From assembly GCF_019399895.1 (NCBI RefSeq), contig NC_091865.1:1431001-1495000 (forward strand): a stretch of DNA of 64,000 nucleotides, in the 5' to 3' direction. The stretch is from Cardiocondyla obscurior. Taxonomy: Eukaryota > Arthropoda > Insecta > Hymenoptera > Formicidae. A program made the position numbers and the translations under genes. This document shows, one piece after another, positions 22,601-34,429 of the stretch (position 1 is the stretch's first letter; the number at the start of each line of letters is the position of its first letter). The notes beneath the pieces were generated by a model. It ran no database searches. It was not told where the DNA came from and worked only from the letters and a program-made list of their open reading frames with translations.

Positions 22601-25100
22601 GATAATTCACACGCGTGTAGAAAAACGATACGTGATATGACGTAATGCGTAATGCGTAATGCATGATGTATATGCATTAAACGACTAATATTTTGTGCAA
22701 TTTTTTATTAAAATTTGGAAGTGAAAAGCTACCGCTCACTAGTCATATGATGCAATATTTTATTCTTTATGTAATTTCACGTAAGTCTCTCTTAGAGAAA
22801 AAAAGATTTTGAATTACCAATTATTAAAATTGTGCTAACATTAAAATGTAGAATAAAGGTGGAGATTGATTAAATTTTTATTGAAATTGATATTATGATA
22901 AACATGATAGAATAAAAAATATAATTTAACGAAGTCACTTACATATCTTATATTTTTAGTAGATAAATTATAATTAAGATTTTATTTAACGTAGCATTAA
23001 AATAACGACTGCAGATATATAAATAAGTAGAACATTTTCGAGTGTGCAACTATCGGGAATATGGTACATGTACCGCGACGAATTTTTCCGTCTTTCAATG
23101 AGAGTTCATATCGATTAGAGAAAGTGAGTGTTACGTAAGCGAAAGGTAGGCCATAATTTGGCCGAATTCAATGGACACGTCGGCCAATTCACTAGATAAC
23201 TAGCGTGGTCCAATCAAGTGGAACGCACTGATATACGACAGCAATGCGTTTTTTTATAGAGTGGCCAGAACTATTGATTTACTTGGCCAGTCGTATTAAA
23301 AGATAACCACACGTACGTTTCGCTTTTACTATACAATTCTTAAATAGACGACGCAAAAATAGATTTTAACTAACGAGCATTTCATATTTAGCATATTGTA
23401 ATATGATTGATCGCATCAGGAATAATACAATTCCATCATTTTAATTAGCTTGATCTCTTTAAGGGAAAAAATTCATTTAATTTCAAGTATGCGTTTCTAG
23501 AAAATAGTACACGTTTAAAATTAGAAGAAAGAAAAGTGAAAGTTTAATAAGAATTAATTACATAATGAAAAGTTAATTAATTATGTATTTTTGTCAATAT
23601 GAGTTAATGAGTAACTTGTTTCGATTATAATACGGTATTACGATGTTAAATAATATTTACGAGGGATAATTATTTTTATTAATTATTATTATAATTATGT
23701 GTAATTAAAATTCATACATAACGTGATGTGAAAATTACATTATGAAAGTAATATATTTAAAAAACTTTTCATTAATAAAAAAAAGAGAAAGAGAGAAAAG
23801 GTTAAAAGCATAAGTCTACTGCAGAGTTATGTTCTCTGCATTAAAATAATGATATGCAAGTATCAGTACTGCATAATTGAATGTTCTCTTTGCCAAGTAA
23901 ATTTCATAAAATTAACCATTATTCTGTGCATGCGTAGCTGAAAATAATCATAAATAAACTTTCCGCAAAACCTCTGAATTAATTGAATCTAAGAATAGCA
24001 ATGCTTAGGTTAATTATCGGTATTGAAAGAAGCTTTTGAGACACACACACACGTCAAGCTAGTTCACGCACCAAAGAAACACCAAATTTTATAACTTAAT
24101 ATACGAAACTTACGAAGTAAAACTGCTGCGGTAAGTTGTTAATATCGCAGGCTTTTCGAATTGAAATTTATTATCAAGTGTTCTTGTATCGAGTAGTAGT
24201 AGTAAATTGTACAAAACCAATATAATGAAAATATATTGCCATACTCGAGCTTAATTATGACTACGATGAAATATACTCAAATTCACTCTGTAACAACAGG
24301 TTACAGAAAGAATACATTTCTTTCCATTAAATTATAATTTACCGAGACAAAAGAAATGCACATGCGTTGTACACTATTTGCTGTTAACAAAAAGATATTG
24401 TTCCTTCTTTTACATATTAATAACTGCAAATAAAATTTTTTATTTAATTGCACAACCACTTCTTTAAATTTACGTAAACGAACATAGAGCACCCGTACTC
24501 GTACAAGGTATTTTAATTAGATTAAGGAAGAGAGCTATTTTTATTTCTCTTGTAATATTGCGCGGTTTAATAACGTAACGAACAAAGTAACAGTTGCTCG
24601 GTCTAGTTGTAAATTCTAAAATCACATTCGGTTAGTTTCCTTCGCCGTTTAAATTCGTTTCGTTACTTTTTGGACGCTTTAGCCAGGCCACTGTCTTTTT
24701 CTCAGATGTTACACAATTACATAGAACGAGAATGTCGTCCTACACGTACTTTTATTTCCTCTTTGACTTTTCTTTCGCGTCGGTTCAACCCAGCGTCCAA
24801 ACAAGTGTCGCGGATTACGTACATTCGTTTTCACATGAGCGCAGAAATTCTAGGAACACGTAATCATCGCTGATCCGTGAGCGCAAAAGGTTATAAAAAA
24901 ACAATTTTAATTAATCTTATAAAAAAGAAAGTATTTGTTTGCTTGTGATAGTATTTTATTTATCCGTACGCCGTGAAAAAAAGAAATCTATAAACTTGTC
25001 GGAAAAGCATCTCTACGCGAGTAATCGATTTTCTTTCATCGCGGGACGAGATCGGGAATCGCTCTCGTACGACGAAAGTTGCACAGGCACCGGTGACATA
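19650..25100. other. No confident gene
   Basis: AT-rich with small CpG-rich patches (21.1-21.45 and 22.5-22.65 kb). (TAATGCG)n occurs three times at 22643-22664. The open frames are short and unsupported. Confidence 0.5.
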
Positions 25101-25111
25101 CTTAATTGAAT

Positions 25112-25244
25112 TTAATCTCGATTTAAGCGTCTGCCTCGAACAGAGTACGCCAACGTTTGATCCAACAATAGAATCGCTTTTGGATCGCGTATGTACACAT
25201 GCCAGTCATTTTCAGGCGGAGACATCCCGTGAAAAGATTTTGCC
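25112..25244 (-). CDS. Candidate minus-strand terminal exon
   Basis: It follows CCGGTTCAG on the minus strand, enters in phase 2 and runs 44 codons to TAA (HVYIRDPKAILLLDQTLAYS). There is no recognisable domain. Confidence 0.28.
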
Positions 25245-27633
25245 CTGAACCGGTTCAAAAGACAATTTATATTGCATACATATATTATGTATAACACATC
25301 AGCAAACTGTTTGAAAATAATTATTTTGGAAGCTTTTGCAACCAACACGTAATATCAGCGGTATATAAATTATATATTATTATATTAGTAATCAAATTAA
25401 ATAGCAAATTTGTTCCGATCTTGGCAAACTAATTATTTTTTTCCTCGCGATTAAATTTAATTGAGTTACGTATAAACCAGAATGTAGGAACATCTATATC
25501 TGATCGCCAGTCAATGGTTCATTAAATTATAAAGTCAATATCGAAGAGATATTGTATTGGATCTGTCATGAATAATTCAATTTTTATTTGCCATAGGACT
25601 CAATTTAACTTGGAACAACGCGCTCGAAGTTTTACGATATTCTGTCAAACTCTTTGCGCGCGATGTTTCGAATGAATTTGCGACTGCTAAATGATTCGGT
25701 CATTGTTAAATGTAATTTATCGGTGATCATTAAGAAGGACGGCGGGCGTTTGAATTCTCTCCTATGAAGTTTCCTTAATTTTGCGACTGCGTAAAACTCC
25801 CGCTCGATCAATTTTGAAATCCAAAATTTTTATCTCTCACGTCGTAAAGATGTAAAACTCTTCAGAGAGCCGAGTTCTTGCAAATTACCGGGAACAAAAG
25901 TTTCAAGATTCCGATTTGTCTTCCAGCGTGCGAGAGCGTTTTCCGTCTGTGTTAAATTAGTTCGTGAAACATTAATTGAGTATGCCGTTGGCATTCGCGC
26001 GCACGTTACTATAGAAGTCGCGTTTTAATGTGTAATGCTCCTCCATCTGCGACTTCGTGAACTCTGCATTTTAATCTTTAGACAGTCGATTAATCTTAAT
26101 TCTTCAGTCACTTGTCTAACACATTTTTTTTTTTTTTTTAATTTAAGTAACCTTATAACTATCTGATAGCTTTAAAAATCTAACAAACTCTTTATTATAT
26201 TATGTCATTAAAAGAGTCGAATTGTGTTATCACTCTTTAAAATGTCATTAACTGAGTAAATTTTATTTGTATTGAAGTGTTAAATTATCTTTTCCGCAAT
26301 GCTGATTAGTTATCTCCAGCTCGCTTTGCTGAATACTTCATTGTGTCGCTTGTACAATTATTATCACTAAATAATTTTTTTATTAAGATTTATTTTTTAT
26401 TTACGAAAATAGTTCATTCTTATATGCGTGAGGTAAAATAATTCAAATAGAAAAGTAAAAATTAAACGCTGCCTAATCTGTTTCTAATATCACTAATGAG
26501 AAATTGAGACATGTTCGTAAAAAATTTTAGTTTGCAAAAAAAAAAATATTAATAACGATTTAAAAATGCCGCTATGCGAATCTGTGTCTCACGATTACGA
26601 TCAGCGGTTGATCCGACCTCTCACGAGAGCTCACCTGAATTTCAAATCGCGTGTTACCGCGGCATGAGTATCGCGGGAGAACAAAGCGAGAGCTGCCAAG
26701 ATAGGCTGAACGTGATTCACGAAGACTGAAACGTATCGCGATATTTGCAGGAACTTACTCGAGCGTGCGGAAATGGTTGCAAAGCAAGAATTTCCGTGTA
26801 GATACGGGGATGCAGCGTAGTATCCAAGCGTGATCTCCGAAAGCATTTTGCTTTTGGTGCTTTAGGAAAAATCTCGCTTCAATAATTCGCGAGACGTTTA
26901 TCTCCCAACAACATTCCGACATTACGGGATTATGACGCGTAATTCGCGATAAAAAGAGGCAACAATTTTACTAATGGGTACATAATTTTGCTCGTTAAAC
27001 CAAATACATTTTTGTAAATACAATGGTTTTTATAATCTAGTTAGCCAGGTGAAGCAACGTGTTTAATAATAGTAAAATTAATAATTTTTTATACAACTTT
27101 TAATTCATTATTTATAAAATTTCCAATATTAAATATTCCGTGGAAATTACACTTTTTAAAGTTATAGTGCACTTTCAGAGTAGCGCGGAAGTTTAACGAA
27201 TCTAGACTTGGATAGAAAATTATATCAGCAAGTTCATCTAAGAGCATATACATATAATTTGGACTGAACTCACAAACCGCTCACAAAATATATTCGTAAA
27301 TGTAATATAAAACAAAGTTACATTTTGAAACTCGTTTGTACCATCAATTCTTCGTTGGCGAACGTGTGCAAATCCGTTTCGCGAAAGGGTGTCGAAGGGC
27401 GGGTTTGAGGTGTTTTTAAATGCACGCAAGAACCGTAATATCGCTACCGTAAAATCAAGCACTTTATCCAACCTCGGAACCAGAATCTCCTCGTTAATGA
27501 CGGCTTACCTGTAGTCGACGACACGATCGGCGTCGTTGACGGTCGAGTTTAGTGTTACTTTAAAAATGTGAAGGCCGAAGGGTAGATCGGTGATAATCTC
27601 GCGACGATAGATTTTATCATTGTATCGCGTAGG
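25112..27633 (-). CDS. Candidate terminal three exons of a minus-strand gene
   Basis: Reading the minus strand, exons 27633-27509, 26859-26635 and 25244-25112 join in phase (0-2, 2-2, 2-stop) to 160 codons plus TAA. The first has the best signals: a long pyrimidine tract ending CCCACTCAG, one open frame only (ITDLPFGLHIFKVTL, then NDADRVVDY), and the donor CAG|GTAAGC. The second ends TTCAG|GTGAGC; its acceptor (TTTTTCCTAAAG) is fair. The third reads MSPPENDWHVYIRDPKAILL and ends RLNRD. The first exon has a faint cadherin- or REJ-like look that I cannot substantiate. Upstream exons were not found. Gene identity is unknown. Confidence 0.3.
26635..26859 (-). CDS. Candidate minus-strand exon
   Basis: 225 nt, phase 2-2, containing LGYYAASPYLHGNSCF and VNHVQPILAALALFSRD. 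A competing reading in another frame (RLDTTLHPRIYTEILAL) would use an internal GTAAGT donor, so the exact exon is uncertain even if the region is coding. Confidence 0.28.
27509..27633 (-). CDS. Best-supported minus-strand candidate exon
   Basis: It is 125 nt and open in only one of three frames, with balanced codon use, a strong polypyrimidine acceptor and a strong GTAAGC donor. It encodes 41 complete codons including YNDKIYRREIITDLPFG. It leaves 2 nt, which the next candidate exon completes. It is unrecognised. Confidence 0.4.
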
Positions 27634-27639
27634 CTGAGT

Positions 27640-30600
27640 GGGACGAAAAGAAAAAAGAAAATTAAGTTTTTGCCGATTTTTCACATAAGAGCGTCTGATT
27701 CTTATCGTAACAAACAATTTGATGAGTTGAGGAAATATATTGTTCAATATTTTTTTTGCTTTTTTTGGCGTTGGAGATTTTATCTGATATATTCGACAAG
27801 GCTGTACAGGTTGATTAAAATTACTTTTATGACTATTATTAGGTCGTATTTTTCTATTACGCTTTTGAACCTTTCTTTTCATTCCGAACTACAATTTTTT
27901 AATTTTTTCGTAATTAAACTTGTTTGTCTTTTAATGCATATGCTTCTGTTTGCATTTAGTCAACAGAACAGCATTATTATCGACGCCCATCGCATCAGTC
28001 TGTTCATATTTACTTCATATCGTTTACACAATGAATTCGCGTAGCTGGCTAGTTTTTCGATACGCGTATCATGAAAATTTGTAGAAAATTAACACAAAAA
28101 CAGCTTAAAGCGCTCACACGAAACAATTTTCGCCAATTTTTGCCAATATTACGAAATTGTGTATAATAAAAAAAGTGGCTTGCATGATGTGAAATTAGAA
28201 TAATACAGATTTTATGCAGTTAAAAACGTCCACCGTTCTCTTTTGCTTCGCATTATTTTCAGTTCGCGATATCGACATACGTAGCGATATTACTCGATCT
28301 TTTCGCCGATATACCGATGTAAATCGCTGGTACGAATGTCTGGGATTTATGCTTTCCACAAGCACGTACCGGAGTTTTCCTTCGCACCGCCAACTAACTC
28401 GACTACAATAGATGCACTTGGTTTTCGCGGGCGGTCGTCCAAGTCTCATTTCATTCACGGCACGACCACGTCCATCCGTTCCGTCAGCTCCGATTTCTCT
28501 TCTTCCTTCTGCTCCCCTTTCCGTTTCTACCTTCTCTGCTCCTACTCTTTTTCCTCGTTTTGTTTAAAAGTTCGCATTCATACTCCTTTAATGTAATTGT
28601 CTCTTCTCCCTCTGTCTTTTTTCTCTGTCTTGGTCTTTCTTTTTCTTTCTCTTTCGTTTTTTAAAATGTCACGTATATATGGTCGCTAGCGCAGGATCTA
28701 GGTTTCATCAGTATTCTCGAACTTCATCAACTAACTCAAAAACAAAAGGGGAACAAAAGCTTGACCCGAGCTTTTGTACGTATCTGCCAGCGTGATTGCT
28801 TAACACGCAGGCTATGAATGAAAAAAGGGGAGGTGTTAGTCATTACCTATTCAAGAGACGATGACGTTTTATAGTTGTATTTTCTGTCCGTTTTTATTTT
28901 ATTTTATTTTATTTTATATTAAACATACCGCGTCGATTTATCTGCTTTTTATCTCGTATTTATTAAAAAAAAATATATTTCTGTTTCTACTGCAACTGTA
29001 TATCGTATATCAATCGTGTTTATGAGCTAACACGGCAGTTTTATTGAACAATCGCGTTTGCCATTAGAACCAATTAAAACTTTCTCGGTTACAAGGTGGA
29101 AGGTGGATAGTCAATTCTACCGCCTAATGTAACCCGCTTTCGTCTTGCAGTTACAAATTGAAAGAACTAATACTATGGCAGAACAAAGCTTAGAACAAGA
29201 AAGAAGCTTAGCGTTCTTTGCGATCATTATTTTTACGCGATTTAAACAAATCTTTTATTCTATTCTCTTTTTTAAACCTGACATTATTTATAGATTATTT
29301 ATTACATTTTTAATTACGGCCATGTGATATTATTACTCTAAAATCTAATATATTTAAAATACGATGAAATATTGTAGTTTGAATATCATGATAATCGGTA
29401 TTGTTTTATGGGCTGAAGTAACGGAGGTCGGTTAGTAGGTCATTAGTCGCAGGGTAGTTTCGGGTAATTTCGGCACGCGACAATTAATACAAGAGGGAAG
29501 GGAAGACCGACGAGCATACCAACACGAAATCCTGGTTCTCGAACCCGGATGCTAAAGGGTTATACAGACAGTGACCCGTGGGATGAGACTCGTGGGTTGG
29601 CTCGTAGTCGCGGAAAGTTCTTGATATGCCACATGAACATTCTGAATATTGGTTACGTACGTGCTTGACCTATTGCAACCGTCCGGATGTATCACTTCCG
29701 GATTCGCCCCGATTTCATTGTACTGCCATTCACTCTTTTTCTCTTCGAAATTCGACAAACCTTCTTTCTTCACATACAAATATATATATATTATATATTT
29801 TTAGGTGATTTTTTTTATTTCTTAGGAAAAATTGATATAAAAATGGATGATTCATAGCGTGACATTAGAAAAATGCACGTAGGTAGTTTTATTTAAATTC
29901 CGTGTAGTTACAATAAAAAAAATTTATATATATATCTTTCTTTTTTTTTAATTTTTGAAAAAATATTATATGGTTTCGTGAAAATCCGAGGGAAAGACAA
30001 TTTGTCGTACCAAGTCATGCAAGTTATCCAAGTGAGAACGGAACCTGTTATCGAACTGTTATTTCTGCGCCAGACACTTTTCTCTGTCGTGATTCTCGCG
30101 ACGAGCCCTTTTCCTGGTTTCTACACCATTTGTCTTTCTTTTGCTTCTTTAGCGCGACGTTAGACATTAATTTTTATTATAGCAGGCTTGTCTTACGTGT
30201 GTCAATGATAACTTCAAATTGATTAATTTCGGGTATACCGCTCCCACTTTCGCGATCATAAATTATTATATCTTCGTGCATTCGTTCAATATCACGTACA
30301 ATAGATACATATCATCCTGACGATTGTTTCGCGTGCGCCGTACGTTTAAATCTGATAATTTTTCGTCGCTTCATAGTAGCTTTAACATATTGACGTTCTC
30401 ATTTGGCAATCTCGCGTTGTTACAAAGTGGGTTTATACCTTAAAATAACTTTAAATTTTTCGTTCGGTGATCGATTATTTAAAAAAACGTAATACTAATA
30501 TTTTTTTTATAGAAATTTTCTACGGAACATTTTTAATAGAGTAGTTATACGTCTATTGTAATTTTCGCTACCTAGATTAAGTTCTCGAGTATAATAATTA

Positions 30601-33600
30601 ATCACGTTATACGATATTATGATATTATAGTCTTGTTAAGAAAAAGTTGAGGCGTTTTAAATTAATTAAATGCGTCACAAAGGGAAATTAATAATTTGGC
30701 ATTAACTACTGAAGCATATCGCACAAAAGTGGTGCTAGGGTGAATTGCACTATAAGGGCAGGTGACACTGATCATTTATTGCCCTTCTCTCTGATTTTCC
30801 TTGTACGTTTGCGACGTGTTTGTTCCGTTGCAACATAATTGTTTGCGACGACGAATGCTTATTAGATCCTTTGAAACTTTGGTTCTGAATGTGAAGTGGT
30901 GCGCTTTGGGTACATATATTATTACTTTTAAACTTGCATAATAGCTTTCGTGCATATTACACGTACATGACGTTGAGAAAGCTTCGTTACTGAGCACATT
31001 AGATGCGCAGCGTTAGTTTGCCATAGTTTACAATGCGGTTGTTGAAACCATAAATAATGCTTCTTGCGAAATATGTAGTCTTCGTAATACAGAACTTTCA
31101 GTTTTTAGAGTTCAGACCAAATAAGCGTGTCGTGTGCAGTAATTTATTCTCATTTACGTGAATATTTTTTTTCGTATATCAAAAATTGAACGCAATTTAA
31201 ATAGTTGAATTTTTTTAAATAATTTTAAATTGATAATTTATCGCTGTTATTCATATATGTATTATATTTTCGGAAGTTTAAATTTTGCAAAGATTCTTTA
31301 CTTCTCGTCATTAACTTAATTTTTATTCATTAATTTTTATTCATTAATCAGATTTAACATGCAACGTTCATTGCAGAAAAATTCATTTTTAGTTTGCTAA
31401 TAAATCTTCTATTAAGTTTTAATTCACTTGAATATTATGTGTCTACATATATGTCGAATGACGAGTACTGTGTGAACAGCGCAAAAAATAAATCCCATGA
31501 TGCCTGAACACAAGTAGCAAGTTAAGAGAAGCTCTTCCCAGGGAGTTCTTTTCTCGTAGGTAGAGAGATAAATGATCGACCTATTCGACCGTCGTTTATC
31601 ATACGATGAATCAACGATGCAATCACAAATTTTTTTTTTTTTTGTCTTTCCGTGTATTGTGAAAATAAGAATTATTTCACTTAGTATTTTAGTTGATTAT
31701 GCTGATTTAGAAAAACGATCATAATCATGTATATGTATACGTAGAAGCAGAACATCACAAGTGAATATTTTACGCGAATTCACTCACTCAGATTACCGAC
31801 GTAGCGCCGTGAAATAATATCTACTCCGATATTAATACGATTAAAAATAGAAAAAACAAAAAAAATTGTGCGACATTTGCATATCGCTTATTAAAATATT
31901 GAACAATAATAGAAAGTGATATATTCTGATGCATAATCTGCTTACACCATCGTGGTGATGTACTAGCTCGACGATCGCAATTTATAACTTTTTATACGAC
32001 TCTGTTTATACAATTCCGGGCTCGTATATCGACATTTAATCGACTATCTCCGGCGAGTCATGAATTTATCGTCCCCCCAGATTTTCGATACGTGCTAGAG
32101 GTAACGAGATCTTTAGAAACGAGAACACGAATTTTGTAACATTGACGAAGATTAATTCGAGAGCCGTCACGGGAAGTTAAACCGATACGTGTTTAATATC
32201 CGTTCTTCTTTAATAATCGGGGGATTTTCATTGTGAATTGCTTTTGCACCTACGTTTGATAATATCGTTATCGCAATTGTTTAACAGAAATGTTACTCCG
32301 ATTACACTTATTTAATTAAAGCCAAGTTTGATCGATTAAACGTCATTTCCTCCCGCAAACTTTTCGCGCTCGTTCACTTCATTTTTATGCGAATCAACGT
32401 CCGCTCGCTGTGGCTGATTTAAAGCGCCCTCATTCACGGGTTTGAAATAAACATATAATCACTTCATAATGAGAAAGTTTCTTGCGTGCTAACAAGCAAC
32501 ATTGTGCTTTCCCATTGTTGCGTTACTACTTATAAAAGGACGGAATCATTTTACTTCTCTTTGGCCGGTTGTTTCGATACACGATGCCAACCTTTTGTTT
32601 TAATAAGGGATGGCATCAAATTGAAAGATAACATCTAGATTGAAAATTCTTTTGAGCCGCCAGCTTGTTTCATATTCTTACTTCTTTTGTTGCGTATCTT
32701 AATTTTAAGATGAGCTAATCCACGAAAAATAATTACGCCTTTATCTCAATTTGACGTTTGGGATAAAAGAGAAATTGAAGTAACGGCAGTTTCTCCTCGT
32801 AACAAGCACGTAACATTTTCTTTCAATTTTCTTTTCTCCCTTGAAATTTCTAATTTACCATCTTCATCTTCCTCACTTTACGTTCATTGTTTACAAGACG
32901 AAGTATAGAGTTCGTTTCCTTTCAGTAATTACAGCACATAAGACATAAGATTTATCTCGAAGTAAACAGAAGTTTTTCGTTCTCCTCTTTTCTTTAATCG
33001 ATCGCAATTGCACCCTCTTGTCTCAGATTATTCTCGTATGTGTTACTTCGCATGTGTATGTGTATCCCGCGTAGCGTTCGAATGGAAAAGACTAGCCGTG
33101 TTCGTCGTCTGCCGTCGTCTTCTCTCCATTATCGTTCCTAGTTCGCGAGCTTTACATACTGCAGTTCCTACCAGGCGTTGCATCAGTATCTATCATCGCA
33201 TGCCGGCATGTCGACATTCTCGTCCGGTACGTGTAGTACGTGCAAGCTGCAATAGCTATACATGGGGATGCACCTTCGAAACCTATGAAGCCCTGCGTTA
33301 CATACGCCGCAAGTCTCCGGGAATGTAATTCGCTCTACCGTATTCACGTTACGTGATTTGCCGCGTTCCTTAGCTTTTACCTTCCAACTTTGGAGTCGTG
33401 AATACTTAACGATGGCATAAAACCTTTCTCTTTGCGTGAACGGGAAGTAGAACCCCCGTACGGTGGCTAAGTGTCGAAAACGATATTCTGAAATGCAAAA
33501 AGAAAAAGAAAAAAAAAAGCAACATTCGAAGTTTATAAACGTAAACGTAACGTGGTACCTATTTACGATCAAGATCGATCAAATTCATAGTTTGCAGGAT

Positions 33601-34080
33601 TTGTAATTTAATTATAATTTACTGCACGTGCTTTAGCATGTTACGTTCATCCGCGAGAAAATTTTACGCAGGTAGAAAATTGCTCTCTAAATTTCATTTG
33701 CGGATAATAATAAAAGATCTTTTTCACTTGTCGCGCAACGAGCTTGTTACAAAAGACAACGTCCCGATACTTTTGCGACTGTTTTTTTTTCTTTTTCTTT
33801 TTCTCTTCGCCAGCGAAACGCCATTTTACTTATCTCTCTCGCTCGACGAAACATCGTATTCGGTATTCCTACGCGCATTAATTCTATCCAGGCGCATTGG
33901 CACCGCATTGTAACGACGAAACTAGGAGAATTCGAATTTCCAGCTCTTCTCAACAGTTAGCGTCCCGCGATGCGCCCGTAATTTCATTGCGCTTTCGCAT
34001 CGAATTTCCATTTTTGCCAAAGTAAAGCGCGCAATAAATCCACGCCGGTCTTCTTAGCGTAGTAACCGGTATTTATGGGT
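27640..34080. other. No confident gene
   Basis: Contains pyrimidine-rich sequence (28.49-28.66 kb), a (TTTTA)n run at 28893-28917, and a CpG-richer patch at 33.0-33.5 kb with open frames on both strands that lack good splice sites. The rest is AT-rich and featureless to me. Confidence 0.5.
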
Positions 34081-34224
34081 GATACGGAATTAGAGCGCGT
34101 TCCTCTCGTTGAATTTTCTACGCGCGATAAGAGCCCTCTCCGCTCTCTTACTCCGCGTAAACGCGTAGTAAATTCTTTGTGCTTTCATCTCACGGACTCG
34201 AATTTCGCGAAGAACTCTACCCAG

Positions 34225-34415
34225 AGGGATCATCCCCATCCGTGAGTTCGCATCGGTTGAATGTGCTCGTTCGCTCACTGCAATATCCTCATCTGCTTAA
34301 GCAACGGCACGGTGATAAGCCGATGTTTCCAGTTCCTCGTATCTTAAAGGGACCCTCTTACGTCGAGGAAGTTGTGACGAAATGCTTAAAGAGCCATGCC
34401 GACGGACGAAAGTAA
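34225..34415 (+). CDS. Possible terminal coding exon, unrecognised
   Basis: After the AG at 34223-34224 a phase-1 frame runs 62 codons to TAA (SSPSVSSHRLNVLVRSLQYP, then KPMFPVPRILKGPSYVEEVV). The composition is protein-like. However, the acceptor is only fair, an antisense frame is also open, and no upstream exon is identified. Confidence 0.2.
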
Positions 34416-34429
34416 TATTTCGCACTTTG

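Noticed and set aside
23110..23330. Possible terminal inverted repeat around ACGTAAGCGAAA and TTTCGCTTTT
   Set aside because: The matches are short and not collinear; no flanking duplication.
26725..26757. GTAAGT to TTTCAG inside the 26635-26859 candidate exon (minus strand)
   Set aside because: The enclosed intron would be only about 33 nt, too short for insect splicing.
28336..28460. Minus-strand open frames with a GTACGT donor near 28366
   Set aside because: Acceptors are weak and the phase does not fit the 27509-27633 exon; treated as chance.
29520..29560. TTCTCGAACCCGGAT resembling a tRNA T-arm
   Set aside because: No acceptor, D-arm or anticodon stem can be arranged around it on either strand.
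33008..33572. Overlapping 106- and 129-codon frames on opposite strands
   Set aside because: CpG-rich DNA opens frames on both strands here; no splice signals favour either.
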